This document shows positions 1 to 5,943 of a DNA stretch of 7,043 nt, piece by piece. This DNA comes from Demequinaceae bacterium UBA4004 (GTDB lineage: Bacteria > Actinomycetota > Actinomycetes > Actinomycetales > Demequinaceae): assembly GCA_002384765.1 (NCBI GenBank), contig DGBM01000215.1, positions 1 to 7,043 of the forward strand. The letters run 5' to 3'. A program made the translations under genes and the position numbers. A model generated the notes under the pieces. The model was not told where the DNA came from. It ran no database searches and saw nothing but the letters and a program-made list of their open reading frames with translations. How positions within the stretch are numbered: the stretch's first letter is position 1; each line of letters begins with the position of its first letter.

Positions 1-813
1 CGCCGGGAGAAGCCGGACGCCACCGCCGCGGAGATTCTCAAGATGCTGGACAAGCGCTACGTCACCACCGTGACGGCGACCAGCACCGGGGTGGGAGCAT
101 CGGCCGCCATCCCCGTGGTGGGCACGGGCACCGCCCTGGCGCTGGGCGCCGCGGATCTGCTGTTCTTCTACGAGACCAGCGCCCTGTACGTGCTCGCCGC
201 CACCGAACTGCACGGCATAGAAGTGACCGACGCGGAACGCGCGCGGCCGCTCGTGTTCGCCATGCTGCTGGGCGAGAAGTCGCAGAGCAAGGTCGCCAAG
301 CTTGTGTTCCAGGCCGCCGGAGCCGGGAGCGTCGACCATGCCCGCACCCTCGCCGCCGGCACGCTCGGACGGGCCCTGCCCGACGGCTGGGGAGAGGTGC
401 TCACCCAGCAGCTGCCCGACTCCGCGCTCGCGCCGGTGGCGACCGTCATCGCCCGCCAGGCACTGAAGACCAGCGCCAAGTTTGGGGCCGGGACGCTCGG
501 CAAGGCCATCCCCTTTGGCGTGGGTGCGGTCATCGGCGGCGTGGGCAGCTTCACCTTTGGACGCGACGTGGTCAAGGCCGCTCGCATCGCCTTCCCCACC
601 CCACCCACCGACTTCCCCGACGTGCTGCGCGACTTTGAGAGGGCGGACCCGGACGTCACCGCGCAGTCGCGTGCCGTGAAGGCGCTGCAATCCGCCGCGG
701 GCACGGCATCGGAATTCACCGGGGCCGCGCGGGACAAGGCCACCGGTGCGGTCGGCGCGGTCACGTCGCGGTTCAAGCGCAAGAGCCACGACGACGACGA
801 CGCCACAGCGTAG
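1..813 (+). CDS. Actinobacterial hypothetical protein, probably membrane-associated (5' end outside window)
   Basis: The reading frame is open from base 1, so the true start probably lies upstream. The first in-frame ATG is at 43, but the 14 codons before it read RREKPDATAAEILK and continue smoothly into MLDKRYVTTVTATSTG, which looks like one helical N-terminal region. A weak GGAG lies 9 nt before ATG 43, so a start there is not excluded. The visible product is rich in Gly and Ala. It has a hydrophobic stretch at about residues 20-55 from M43 (PVVGTGTALALGAADLLFFY onward) and a second glycine-rich one (FGVGAVIGGVGSFTFG) at about residues 165-185. It ends in a charged tail, RFKRKSHDDDD. The general pattern recalls actinobacterial proteins of unknown function and, more distantly, the EcsC family, but I cannot assign a role. 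It ends 15 bp before the stop of the convergent DUF2252 gene, with no visible terminator between them. Confidence 0.8.
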   Translation, partial: RREKPDATAAEILKMLDKRYVTTVTATSTGVGASAAIPVVGTGTALALGAADLLFFYETSALYVLAATELHGIEVTDAERARPLVFAMLLGEKSQSKVAKLVFQAAGAGSVDHARTLAAGTLGRALPDGWGEVLTQQLPDSALAPVATVIARQALKTSAKFGAGTLGKAIPFGVGAVIGGVGSFTFGRDVVKAARIAFPTPPTDFPDVLRDFERADPDVTAQSRAVKALQSAAGTASEFTGAARDKATGAVGAVTSRFKRKSHDDDDATA

Positions 814-828
814 CCGGAACCGAATCCG

Positions 829-2265
829 CTACGCGCTGTCCGCCATCGGCATCCTGCCGCTCTTGACCGCGGCCAGCAGCGCCGCGTGGTCGGCCTCGGT
901 CTGGTCGGCGTAGGACTGGGCGAAGCGCGCCATCGCCTCGTCCAGCTTGGCGCTGCCGCCCACGTAGCCCGCGATCATCGACGCGCCGCTGGTGCGGGCG
1001 TGCCCCTTGGCGAGCAGACGGCCGGCGATGCCCGCGTAGTCCGCGAGAGACCCCGCGGAGATCGCGTCCAGCGAGACCGAACCCTTCATATTGCGAAACT
1101 GGCGAACATAGAACTGCCGGCCGTCCACGGTGGTCCACCCGAGCAGCGGGTCGCTCACCGTCTGGAGGGCCTGCTGGTACTCGACCACCCGCTCGCCCTG
1201 GTGGCGGTGCCACGCGCTGTCGCCGTGCACATACCGCGCGAGCACCGACCGGCGGGCCTGCTTGAGTTGGAGGAAGATCACGTCGTCCTCACTCGAACCC
1301 TCGAGCAGGGCGACATACGCGCGCAGCCCCACGGAGCCCACCCCCACCACCTTGTGGGCGACGTCCACCAAGGTGTACCCGCCTAGCACGCGCCGCCAGT
1401 GCGGGTCGAGCGTGGCGAGGTACTCGTCGAGGCCCTCGGCGAGCATCTCCGCCTCCTGGTAGGGCAGCCGCGTGATGAGGGGTGGCTCCTCGACAATCTG
1501 GCGGGTGCCGTGACGCTCGGTGGTGAAACGCGGCAGCGCGCGGTCGGAGGTGCGCTCGCGCGCGCGATTCGCGGCACGCTCAAGCTCGACGGCCAGGGGA
1601 CTGTCCGGCGCGTGCTCGCGCATCCGGGTCATGTCGATGCGCTCGAAGGAGCGGGTGAACAGCGGCTGGTCGGCCAGGTACCGGATCTCCTCGCGGTAGG
1701 AGGCGGCGCAGGCGCGCACCGCGGCCTCGCAGTCGTCCTCCGAGGAGCCGTTCTGGCGGCCCGCCACCCACGTGCTTGCGGCAAGCCGCCGCAGGTCCCA
1801 CTCCCACGAGCCGGGGTGTGCCTCGTCAAAGTCATTGAGGTCCAGCACCAGGTCACGTTCGGGTGAGGCGTAGAAGCCCACGTTGCCCAGGTGCGCGTCG
1901 CCGCACACCACGGGCATGATGCCGGTCGCGGGAAGGCCCGCCACGTCGTCGGCCATGACCACCGCGGAACCCCGAAGGAAACCGTAGGGAGAGGCCGCCA
2001 TCCGCGCCACCCGCACCGGAACCAACTCCGGGACGCGGCCCTCGTGGTTCTCCTCCACCAGCGCCACCGGGTCCCGGCCCGCGCGGGCGACCCGCCACTC
2101 GCCCAGCGCGGATCGCGGCACCTTGTGCCTCAGGGACCGGCCGAGCGCATACCGTTTGGCGCGTGTGTCCGGCCGCTTGCGTAGCGACATGTAGGCAAGC
2201 CGGTCGGTGTCGGTGATGACGTCGTGGCCCTCGGCCGATTCAGTGTCCGTAGCGTCAGTGTCCAC
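829..2265 (-). CDS. DUF2252 family protein with kinase-like motifs
   Basis: A 478-residue protein with the hallmarks of DUF2252, a widespread family of unknown substrate. Motifs in order are SPYGFLRG (92-99), CGDAHLGN (121-128), DLNDFDEA (142-149), WEWDLRRLAAS (154-164), DVAHKVVGVGSVGLR (301-315), FLQLKQA (331-337), FYVRQFRNMKGS (385-396) and KGHARTSG (420-427). CGDAHxxN and DFD resemble the catalytic loop and metal-binding Asp of aminoglycoside-phosphotransferase-like kinases. GVGSVG followed by a Lys resembles a glycine-rich loop and a nucleotide-binding Lys, but it comes after the catalytic loop. From memory the family usually has LQxKEA where this protein has LQLKQA. There is no signal peptide or membrane helix, so it is probably cytoplasmic. 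The start is GTG (2263-2265), with GGAGG 10 nt upstream. The family is clear; phosphotransfer activity is inference. Confidence 0.93.
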   Translation of the reverse strand: MDTDATDTESAEGHDVITDTDRLAYMSLRKRPDTRAKRYALGRSLRHKVPRSALGEWRVARAGRDPVALVEENHEGRVPELVPVRVARMAASPYGFLRGSAVVMADDVAGLPATGIMPVVCGDAHLGNVGFYASPERDLVLDLNDFDEAHPGSWEWDLRRLAASTWVAGRQNGSSEDDCEAAVRACAASYREEIRYLADQPLFTRSFERIDMTRMREHAPDSPLAVELERAANRARERTSDRALPRFTTERHGTRQIVEEPPLITRLPYQEAEMLAEGLDEYLATLDPHWRRVLGGYTLVDVAHKVVGVGSVGLRAYVALLEGSSEDDVIFLQLKQARRSVLARYVHGDSAWHRHQGERVVEYQQALQTVSDPLLGWTTVDGRQFYVRQFRNMKGSVSLDAISAGSLADYAGIAGRLLAKGHARTSGASMIAGYVGGSAKLDEAMARFAQSYADQTEADHAALLAAVKSGRMPMADSA

Positions 2266-2318
2266 AGGTGACTTCCCTCCGCCCCGCTCCCTTGACGGGC
2301 GACCTGACCATCTTGGCA

Positions 2319-2361
2319 GGGCGATGGCGGCCAGCGCACGTTCCGCTCGGCGTGATCGCCC
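2319..2361 (-). terminator. Possible terminator after the transglutaminase gene
   Basis: An inverted repeat, GGGCGAT (2361-2355 on the minus strand) with ATCGCCC (2325-2319), starts directly after the TAG of the transglutaminase-like gene. The 29-nt spacer contains a further CACG/CGTG pair. There is no T-run, and the long spacer makes this a weak candidate. The rest of the 96-bp gap to the DUF2252 gene holds that gene's Shine-Dalgarno sequence and no convincing promoter. Confidence 0.3.
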
Positions 2362-3468
2362 CTACTGATACATCCCCGCGTTCGCGTCGACCACCCAGTA
2401 GTCGTTCGCGGCGCGGGTGCTCATCTGCGGGTTAGTCGGATCCATCAACAGGTAGTCGCGGCGCGGCAGCGTATCGGCAGCATCGTCCCAGGTGGTGTCG
2501 ACCACCAGCCACCTGCCGTCAATCAGCACGCGATTCCACGCATGACTACCCGTGGTGACGCCGCCGTTCGCCTCGCCCGTCACCACCACCGATGTGATGC
2601 CCGACGCCGCCGCCAGCAGCTGGAAGGCCTGGGCGTACCCGTTGCACACGGCGGTGCCAGCGACCAGAATCCCGTACGCCTCCTGAGACTGCGCCACCGC
2701 GGGGGACGTCTCCGGCCGCGCCCCGGCGTTGATGGCCGCGGCCGCCGCACGGTCGTAGGTGGCGGCCTGCAGCACCGCGTCATGCAGGGCGCCGACGGTG
2801 TCGCGGGCACCGGCCGCCGCCGTCACCGAGGGATCGGCCATGATGGCCGCCACGGCGCTCGAGGTTTCCACACGGCGCCTCTCGGCCTCGTCGGCCGGAT
2901 AGATGTAGTCGGGGAACACCTGTGCGCGGGTGGCCTCAACCCGGATGCGCCAGCCGGACACAAAGGCATACGGGTTCTGTGCCTGGGCTTCGGCCATGGC
3001 GTCGTCCACCTCGGCCACCACGTCGTGCCCTGTCGCCACAAGCCAGGTGACGTCGATGGATTCCTGCTGCGCAACCATGCCGCGGGCCAGGTAGGTGACC
3101 GTGTCGTCGGACCCAAACACGGGGTAGGCGACCTCCGGCCCGGCCGGCGCCGCCAGGAAGATCTGCGCGGGTCTCACCATCCATGCGGGGAGCATGTTCG
3201 CGTATGCCGCCGCGCCCACGGCGACCACGGTCGCCAGCGCCAGCATCATGATCCATCCGCGGACCACGGGGCGGCGCGTGGTCGTGGCCGATGCCGCGCC
3301 GGGCGCGCCGGGCGCATATGACGCCCTGGTGATCCGGTCGCGGGTCAGCTGCGTCCAGTCCCAGCCGTTCCAGTAGCGCTCGAGGTCCCGGTCGCTGGGG
3401 TCAGGAAGCCACCCCGGATCGGGCAGGCGGGGCACTCTCGGTTGCCCGGTGCCGTCCGTGTCCGTCAT
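2362..3468 (-). CDS. Membrane-anchored transglutaminase-like protein with DUF2510 domain
   Basis: A 368-residue protein. Residues 17-43 (PGWLPDPSDRDLERYWNGWDWT) form a DUF2510 domain, a short Trp-rich module common at the N-terminus of actinobacterial membrane proteins. A single hydrophobic helix follows at about 72-95 (WIMMLALATVVAVGAAAYANML), preceded by arginines. This predicts N-in topology with the rest of the protein outside the cell. The C-terminal part is a transglutaminase-like (papain-fold) domain with Cys275 in TAVCNGYA, His309 in SHAWN and Asp324 in VDTTWDD, so the catalytic triad is intact. LHDAVLQAATYD (228-239) is typical of the helix preceding such domains. Likely roles are peptidase, amidase or cross-linking activity at the envelope; the substrate is unknown. 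The ATG has AAGGGG 5 nt upstream. It lies 62 bp downstream of the first aldolase, with a strong hairpin between them, so co-transcription is doubtful. Confidence 0.9.
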   Translation of the reverse strand: MTDTDGTGQPRVPRLPDPGWLPDPSDRDLERYWNGWDWTQLTRDRITRASYAPGAPGAASATTTRRPVVRGWIMMLALATVVAVGAAAYANMLPAWMVRPAQIFLAAPAGPEVAYPVFGSDDTVTYLARGMVAQQESIDVTWLVATGHDVVAEVDDAMAEAQAQNPYAFVSGWRIRVEATRAQVFPDYIYPADEAERRRVETSSAVAAIMADPSVTAAAGARDTVGALHDAVLQAATYDRAAAAAINAGARPETSPAVAQSQEAYGILVAGTAVCNGYAQAFQLLAAASGITSVVVTGEANGGVTTGSHAWNRVLIDGRWLVVDTTWDDAADTLPRRDYLLMDPTNPQMSTRAANDYWVVDANAGMYQ

Positions 3469-3504
3469 GACATCCCCTTGTGTGTGCGCAGGGGATTAGC
3501 GTAA

Positions 3505-3529
3505 CCGCGGCGCGGCGTGCGCGCCGCGG
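3505..3529 (-). terminator. GC-rich hairpin terminator after aldolase copy 1
   Basis: A perfect 10-bp inverted repeat (CCGCGGCGCG at 3505-3514 and its complement at 3520-3529) with a 5-nt loop begins one base after the aldolase TGA. On the minus strand it is followed by TTACGCTAAT, only a weak T-stretch. Position and stem strength fit an actinobacterial intrinsic terminator separating the aldolase from the transglutaminase-like gene. Confidence 0.7.
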
Positions 3530-3530
3530 G

Positions 3531-4418
3531 TCAGGCGAGCGATGCCTCGTAGATGCTGGCGATCGAGGCGTCGAGCGTGGCGTCGAACTCCTCTTGGCTC
3601 TGCTGGGCGGTGAGGCCCTCCGTGAGGGCGCGGGAGAAGCTGGCGACCACACCGGGGTTGCGGGCGAGCCGGTCGTTCGCCTTCTCACGGGTGAACCCTC
3701 CGGACAGGGCGACCACGCGGAGCACGTTGGGGTGTTGCACCAGGTCGGTGAGCAGGCCCGCAAGCTCCGGGAGGCTGAGCTTCAGCATGACGCGCTGTTC
3801 GGGGTTGAGTTGGTCCAGCGCGGCCAGGAGTTCGGCCTTGAGCATGACTTCTGCGACGGCCTTCTCTGGGCTGAACACGTCCACCTCGGGTTCGATGATG
3901 GGCACCAGGTCGGCGTCGAGGATCTGGCGAGCCACCTCGAACTGCTGGTCCACCACGGCCTTCACGCCGGTCTTGTCGGCCAGCCTGATGACCGAGCGCA
4001 TCTTGGTGCCGAACACGCCGTGGGTCTTGGCCCGCGCCAACACCTCGTCCAGGTCGGGCAGCGGCTTCATGGTGCGGGAGCCGTCGGCCGGTTCGGCCAG
4101 CCCCTTGTCCACCTTGAGGAAGGGAACGATGTTCTTCTCTTCCCACAGGTACTCGGCGGCTCCCTTGCCGCCGATCTCCCGCTCCATGGTCTTGTCAAAG
4201 AGGATCGCGCCGAGGATGCGGTCGCCGGTGAACACCGGGCTGGTCATGATGCGGGTGCGCATCTCGTGGATGAGGTCGAACATCTCGTCCTCGTTCGAGT
4301 ACGCGGTCTCCGGGATGCCGAAGAGCTTGAGGGCCTTCGGGGTGCTGCCGCCGCTCTGGTCGAGCGCGGCGATGAAGCCCTTTCCACTCTTGATCTTGTC
4401 GAGCTGTTCGGTGTTCAT
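3531..4418 (-). CDS. fda: Class I fructose-bisphosphate aldolase, copy 1
   Basis: A 295-residue enzyme closely resembling staphylococcal class I fructose-1,6-bisphosphate aldolase (Fda) along its whole length. The family reversibly splits fructose-1,6-bisphosphate into dihydroxyacetone phosphate and glyceraldehyde-3-phosphate through a Schiff base, without metal, in cytoplasmic glycolysis and gluconeogenesis. Recognisable blocks are GKGFIAALDQSGGSTPKAL (12-30), TSPVFTGDRILGAILF (59-74), VPFLKVDKGL (98-107), VFGTKMRS (135-142), QQFEVARQI (158-166), LVPIIEPEVD (171-180), VMLKLSLP (210-217; Lys213 is the probable Schiff-base lysine), ALSGG (237-241) and ASFSRAL (259-265). The length matches the family. 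GAGGAG lies 8 nt before the ATG. The gene sits directly downstream of a paralogue of the same length but has its own leader with promoter-like elements. A different bisphosphate substrate for one copy is possible. Confidence 0.96.
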   Translation of the reverse strand: MNTEQLDKIKSGKGFIAALDQSGGSTPKALKLFGIPETAYSNEDEMFDLIHEMRTRIMTSPVFTGDRILGAILFDKTMEREIGGKGAAEYLWEEKNIVPFLKVDKGLAEPADGSRTMKPLPDLDEVLARAKTHGVFGTKMRSVIRLADKTGVKAVVDQQFEVARQILDADLVPIIEPEVDVFSPEKAVAEVMLKAELLAALDQLNPEQRVMLKLSLPELAGLLTDLVQHPNVLRVVALSGGFTREKANDRLARNPGVVASFSRALTEGLTAQQSQEEFDATLDASIASIYEASLA

Positions 4419-4439
4419 GAGTCCGGCTCCTCGTATTGA

Positions 4440-4466
4440 CGGGAGTTGTCAGCCCCTGCGCAAGGG
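4440..4466 (-). promoter_or_regulatory. Conserved leader of aldolase copy 1: small hairpin and TGACAACTCCCG block
   Basis: A short inverted repeat (CCCT at 4454-4457, AGGG at 4463-4466, 5-nt loop) is followed on the minus strand by TGACAACTCCCG (4451-4440). That 12-bp block is identical in copy 2. The hairpin centre lies at the same distance from the start codon in both copies, although the stem and loop sequences differ. This may be an mRNA leader structure or a protein-binding site. The stem is only 4 bp here, so the structure is uncertain. Confidence 0.4.
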
Positions 4467-4476
4467 TTGATAATTC

Positions 4477-4498
4477 CGGCTTACACCTGCGGCCGATG
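4477..4498 (-). promoter_or_regulatory. 22-bp element identical upstream of both aldolases, with -10-like TGTAAG
   Basis: Read on the minus strand it starts CATCGGCCGCAGG and ends TGTAAGCCG. It is identical to 5513-5534. TGTAAG (minus strand, 4485-4480) matches 4 of 6 positions of the TATAAT -10 consensus. If it is the -10, transcription would start near 4473 and the upstream palindrome would be centred near -41. CGGC and GCCG arms 11 bp apart also make it a candidate operator. No convincing -35 hexamer is seen, as expected of an activator-dependent promoter. Confidence 0.45.
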
Positions 4499-4502
4499 CG
4501 CG

Positions 4503-4524
4503 GCGCGGGGCCTAGGTCCCGCGC
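4503..4524. promoter_or_regulatory. DosR/DevR-like palindrome upstream of aldolase copy 1 (also a possible terminator of copy 2)
   Basis: GCGCGGG (4503-4509) and CCCGCGC (4518-4524) form a 7-bp inverted repeat. Its core GGGGCCTAGGTCCC (4507-4520) matches 11 of 14 positions of the DosR/DevR core GGGACTWWAGTCCC. The core lies 89-102 nt upstream of the start codon, exactly as in copy 2. It also lies 43 bp after the copy 2 stop codon. The hairpin could therefore help to terminate copy 2 transcripts, although no T-run follows it. Confidence 0.4.
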
Positions 4525-4566
4525 AGCGCGAAGCCGGGATCGGTCGAAGCGGCGGACGACGCAGGA

Positions 4567-5454
4567 TCAGGTGTTCGAGGCCTCGTAGATGCTCGCGATC
4601 GAGGCTTCCAGAGCGGCGTCGAAGTCTTCCTGGCTCTGTTGGACGCTGAGACCCTCCGTCAGGGCGCGGGAGAAGCTGGCGATCACACCGGGGTTGCGGG
4701 CGAGCCGGGCGTTGGCCTCCTCGCGCGTGTAGCCACCGGACAGGGCGGTCACCTGCAGCACGTGCGGGTGCTGCACGAGCTCGGCGTGGAAGCCGTCCAC
4801 CTCGGGCAGCGTGAGCTTGAGCATGACCTGCTGGTTGTCGTCGAGCCCGTCGAGCGCGGCCAGGAGGGCGGCCTTGAGCAGCGCCTCGGCCTCGGCCTTC
4901 TTGGGGCTGGAGATGTCGATCTCGGGTTCGATGATGGGCACCAGCCCGGCGGCGAGGATCTGGCGAGCCACCTCGAACTGCTGGTCCACCACGGCCTTCA
5001 CGCCGGCCTCGTTGGCCAGCTTGATGACCGAACGCATCTTGGTGCCGAACACGTCGTGGGCCTTCGCCAACTCGAGGACCTCCGCCAGGTCGGGCATCGG
5101 CTTCATGACCCGGGCCCCGTCAACTTCCTCTACCAGGCCCTTGTCAACCTTGAGGAACGGGACGATGCCCTTGTCCTCCCACAGGTATTCGGGGGCGCCC
5201 TTGCCCCCGATCTCGCGCTCCACGGTCATCTCGAACAGGGTCACACCGAGGATGCGGTCGCCGGTGAAGACCGGACTGGTGATGATCCGGGTGCGCATCT
5301 CGTGGACAAGGTCGAACATCGCCTCCAAGTTCGCGTACGCGTCGTCGTCCACGCCGTAGAACTGCAGTGCCTTGGGGGTGCTGCCGCCGCTCTGGTCGAG
5401 CGCGGCGATAAAGCCCTTTCCACTCTTGATCTTGTCGAGTTGTTCGGTGTTCAT
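4567..5454 (-). CDS. fda: Class I fructose-bisphosphate aldolase, copy 2
   Basis: A 295-residue paralogue of the downstream aldolase, about 76% identical and gap-free. Residues 1-30 are the same in both proteins, as are 151-167 and the active-site blocks, including VPFLKVDKGL, FGTKMRS, VMLKLTLP (probable Schiff-base Lys213) and ALSGG. All core family motifs are intact, so it should be an active Schiff-base aldolase acting on fructose-1,6-bisphosphate or a similar ketose bisphosphate. Differences cluster at residues 31-48, 71-78, 105-131, 141-150 and 181-233, away from the conserved blocks. The ATG is preceded by GAGG at 10 nt, a weaker ribosome-binding site than the GAGGAG at 8 nt of copy 1. 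Its leader carries the same palindrome, 22-bp element and hairpin at matching positions. It lies 131 bp downstream of the small membrane-protein gene. Confidence 0.96.
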   Translation of the reverse strand: MNTEQLDKIKSGKGFIAALDQSGGSTPKALQFYGVDDDAYANLEAMFDLVHEMRTRIITSPVFTGDRILGVTLFEMTVEREIGGKGAPEYLWEDKGIVPFLKVDKGLVEEVDGARVMKPMPDLAEVLELAKAHDVFGTKMRSVIKLANEAGVKAVVDQQFEVARQILAAGLVPIIEPEIDISSPKKAEAEALLKAALLAALDGLDDNQQVMLKLTLPEVDGFHAELVQHPHVLQVTALSGGYTREEANARLARNPGVIASFSRALTEGLSVQQSQEDFDAALEASIASIYEASNT

Positions 5455-5475
5455 GAGTCCGCTGCCTCGTGTTGC

Positions 5476-5502
5476 CGGGAGTTGTCATTCCCTCTTCGAG
5501 GG
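5476..5502 (-). promoter_or_regulatory. Conserved leader of aldolase copy 2: small hairpin and TGACAACTCCCG block
   Basis: CCCTC (5490-5494) and GAGGG (5498-5502) pair around a 3-nt loop. TGACAACTCCCG follows on the minus strand (5487-5476). The hairpin is centred exactly 1036 bp from the copy 1 hairpin. The stem is one pair longer, and the loop and inner stem sequence differ from copy 1. Confidence 0.4.
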
Positions 5503-5512
5503 GTGATTCTCT

Positions 5513-5534
5513 CGGCTTACACCTGCGGCCGATG
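5513..5534 (-). promoter_or_regulatory. 22-bp element upstream of aldolase copy 2, identical to copy 1
   Basis: This is a perfect match to 4477-4498 inside a leader otherwise about 77% conserved. It contains the same -10-like TGTAAG (minus strand, 5521-5516) and the CGGC/GCCG arms. Perfect retention here, next to diverged sequence on both sides, suggests a promoter or operator core. Confidence 0.45.
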
Positions 5535-5539
5535 AACGG

Positions 5540-5559
5540 GTCGGGGCGAAGGTCCCGAA
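5540..5559. promoter_or_regulatory. DosR/DevR-like palindrome upstream of aldolase copy 2
   Basis: The core GGGGCGAAGGTCCC (5543-5556), with flanks GTC and GAA, matches 16 of 20 positions of the extended mycobacterial DosR/DevR box (core GGGACTWWAGTCCC). It is the better of the two copies. The core lies 89-102 nt upstream of the start codon and, if TGTAAG is the -10, is centred near -41, a usual position for a response-regulator activator. No response regulator is encoded in the window to support the assignment. Confidence 0.4.
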
Positions 5560-5585
5560 CAGGATCGGGATCGGACCGCCTCCGT

Positions 5586-5918
5586 CTACCTCTTGCGGTT
5601 CCCGAGCGAGGAGAAGAGAGCGAGCGCGACGCCCGCCACGAGGATGACGAGCCGCACCGTGATGTCCAGAGAGCCGTTGCGGAGCATGTCCACGAGCTGA
5701 ATGAGCGCGATGGTCGCCGCCACGATGGCCGCGAAGCTCGCCGCCGTGCGGTTCTTCATGACGGAGAACGCGATGACCGCGAGCGCCGCGACGAACAGGA
5801 TGAGCGGCACCGTCTCCTTGATGGCCGCGCCCGAGAAACTGACGGTGGTGCCGGTGAGGAACACGGAGATGGCAATGAGGATGCCGCCGATGACTCCCAG
5901 GACTGTGTTGCTTTTCAT
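5586..5918 (-). CDS. Small four-helix membrane protein, unknown function
   Basis: A 110-residue protein that is almost entirely hydrophobic. Likely membrane helices are at about residues 5-23 (TVLGVIGGILIAISVFLTG), 37-54 (VPLILFVAALAVIAFSVM), 60-79 (ASFAAIVAATIALIQLVDML) and 87-105 (TVRLVILVAGVALALFSSL). It ends in a basic NRKR tail. Basic loops (KNRT) between helices 2 and 3 suggest that both termini are cytoplasmic. No catalytic motif or named family is recognised. The start codon has GAGGGAAGG ending 5 nt upstream. It is first in the minus-strand series leading to the aldolases, but the aldolase leader between them carries its own promoter-like elements, so a shared operon is doubtful. The 131-bp gap downstream holds that leader. 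Confidence 0.75.
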   Translation of the reverse strand: MKSNTVLGVIGGILIAISVFLTGTTVSFSGAAIKETVPLILFVAALAVIAFSVMKNRTAASFAAIVAATIALIQLVDMLRNGSLDITVRLVILVAGVALALFSSLGNRKR

Positions 5919-5943
5919 GAAAGCCTTCCCTCGGCCCGCGCCT

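Larger units (their letters stand above)
3531..5560. repeat. Tandem duplication of aldolase gene plus leader, 1036-bp offset
   Basis: The unit 3531-4524 recurs as 4567-5560 at a constant offset of 1036 bp. The coding parts align without gaps (about 76% protein identity; 72 differences in 295 by hand count). The first 106 bp upstream of the start codons also align without gaps (82 of 106 matches by hand count). Further upstream similarity fades: a shared 9-bp block (CCGATCCCG on the minus strand) is displaced by 5 bp. Both the gene and its regulatory leader were therefore duplicated. Confidence 0.9.

Noticed and set aside
168..806. Minus-strand open frame of 212 codons opposite the first gene
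   Set aside because: It has a Ser/Ala/Pro/Thr-biased composition typical of a shadow frame, and the plus-strand frame has a coherent hydrophobic pattern.
2542..3321. Plus-strand open frame of 259 codons opposite the transglutaminase-like gene
   Set aside because: It is Arg/His/Gly-rich without structure, and the opposite strand encodes an intact catalytic triad.
3480..4439. Long plus-strand open frame (319 codons) opposite aldolase copy 1
   Set aside because: It is antisense to a clear aldolase. The product is Gly/Leu/His/Val-rich with no domain, and such frames are common opposite GC-rich genes.
4419..4566. Two aldolases as one simple operon
   Set aside because: The 148-bp gap repeats the whole leader of the upstream copy, including a GC-rich palindrome and promoter-like elements, so separate promoters are more likely, though read-through is possible.
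4639..5535. Long plus-strand open frame (298 codons) opposite aldolase copy 2, similar to the one opposite copy 1
   Set aside because: The similarity between the two antisense frames is only a by-product of the gene duplication, not independent evidence of coding.
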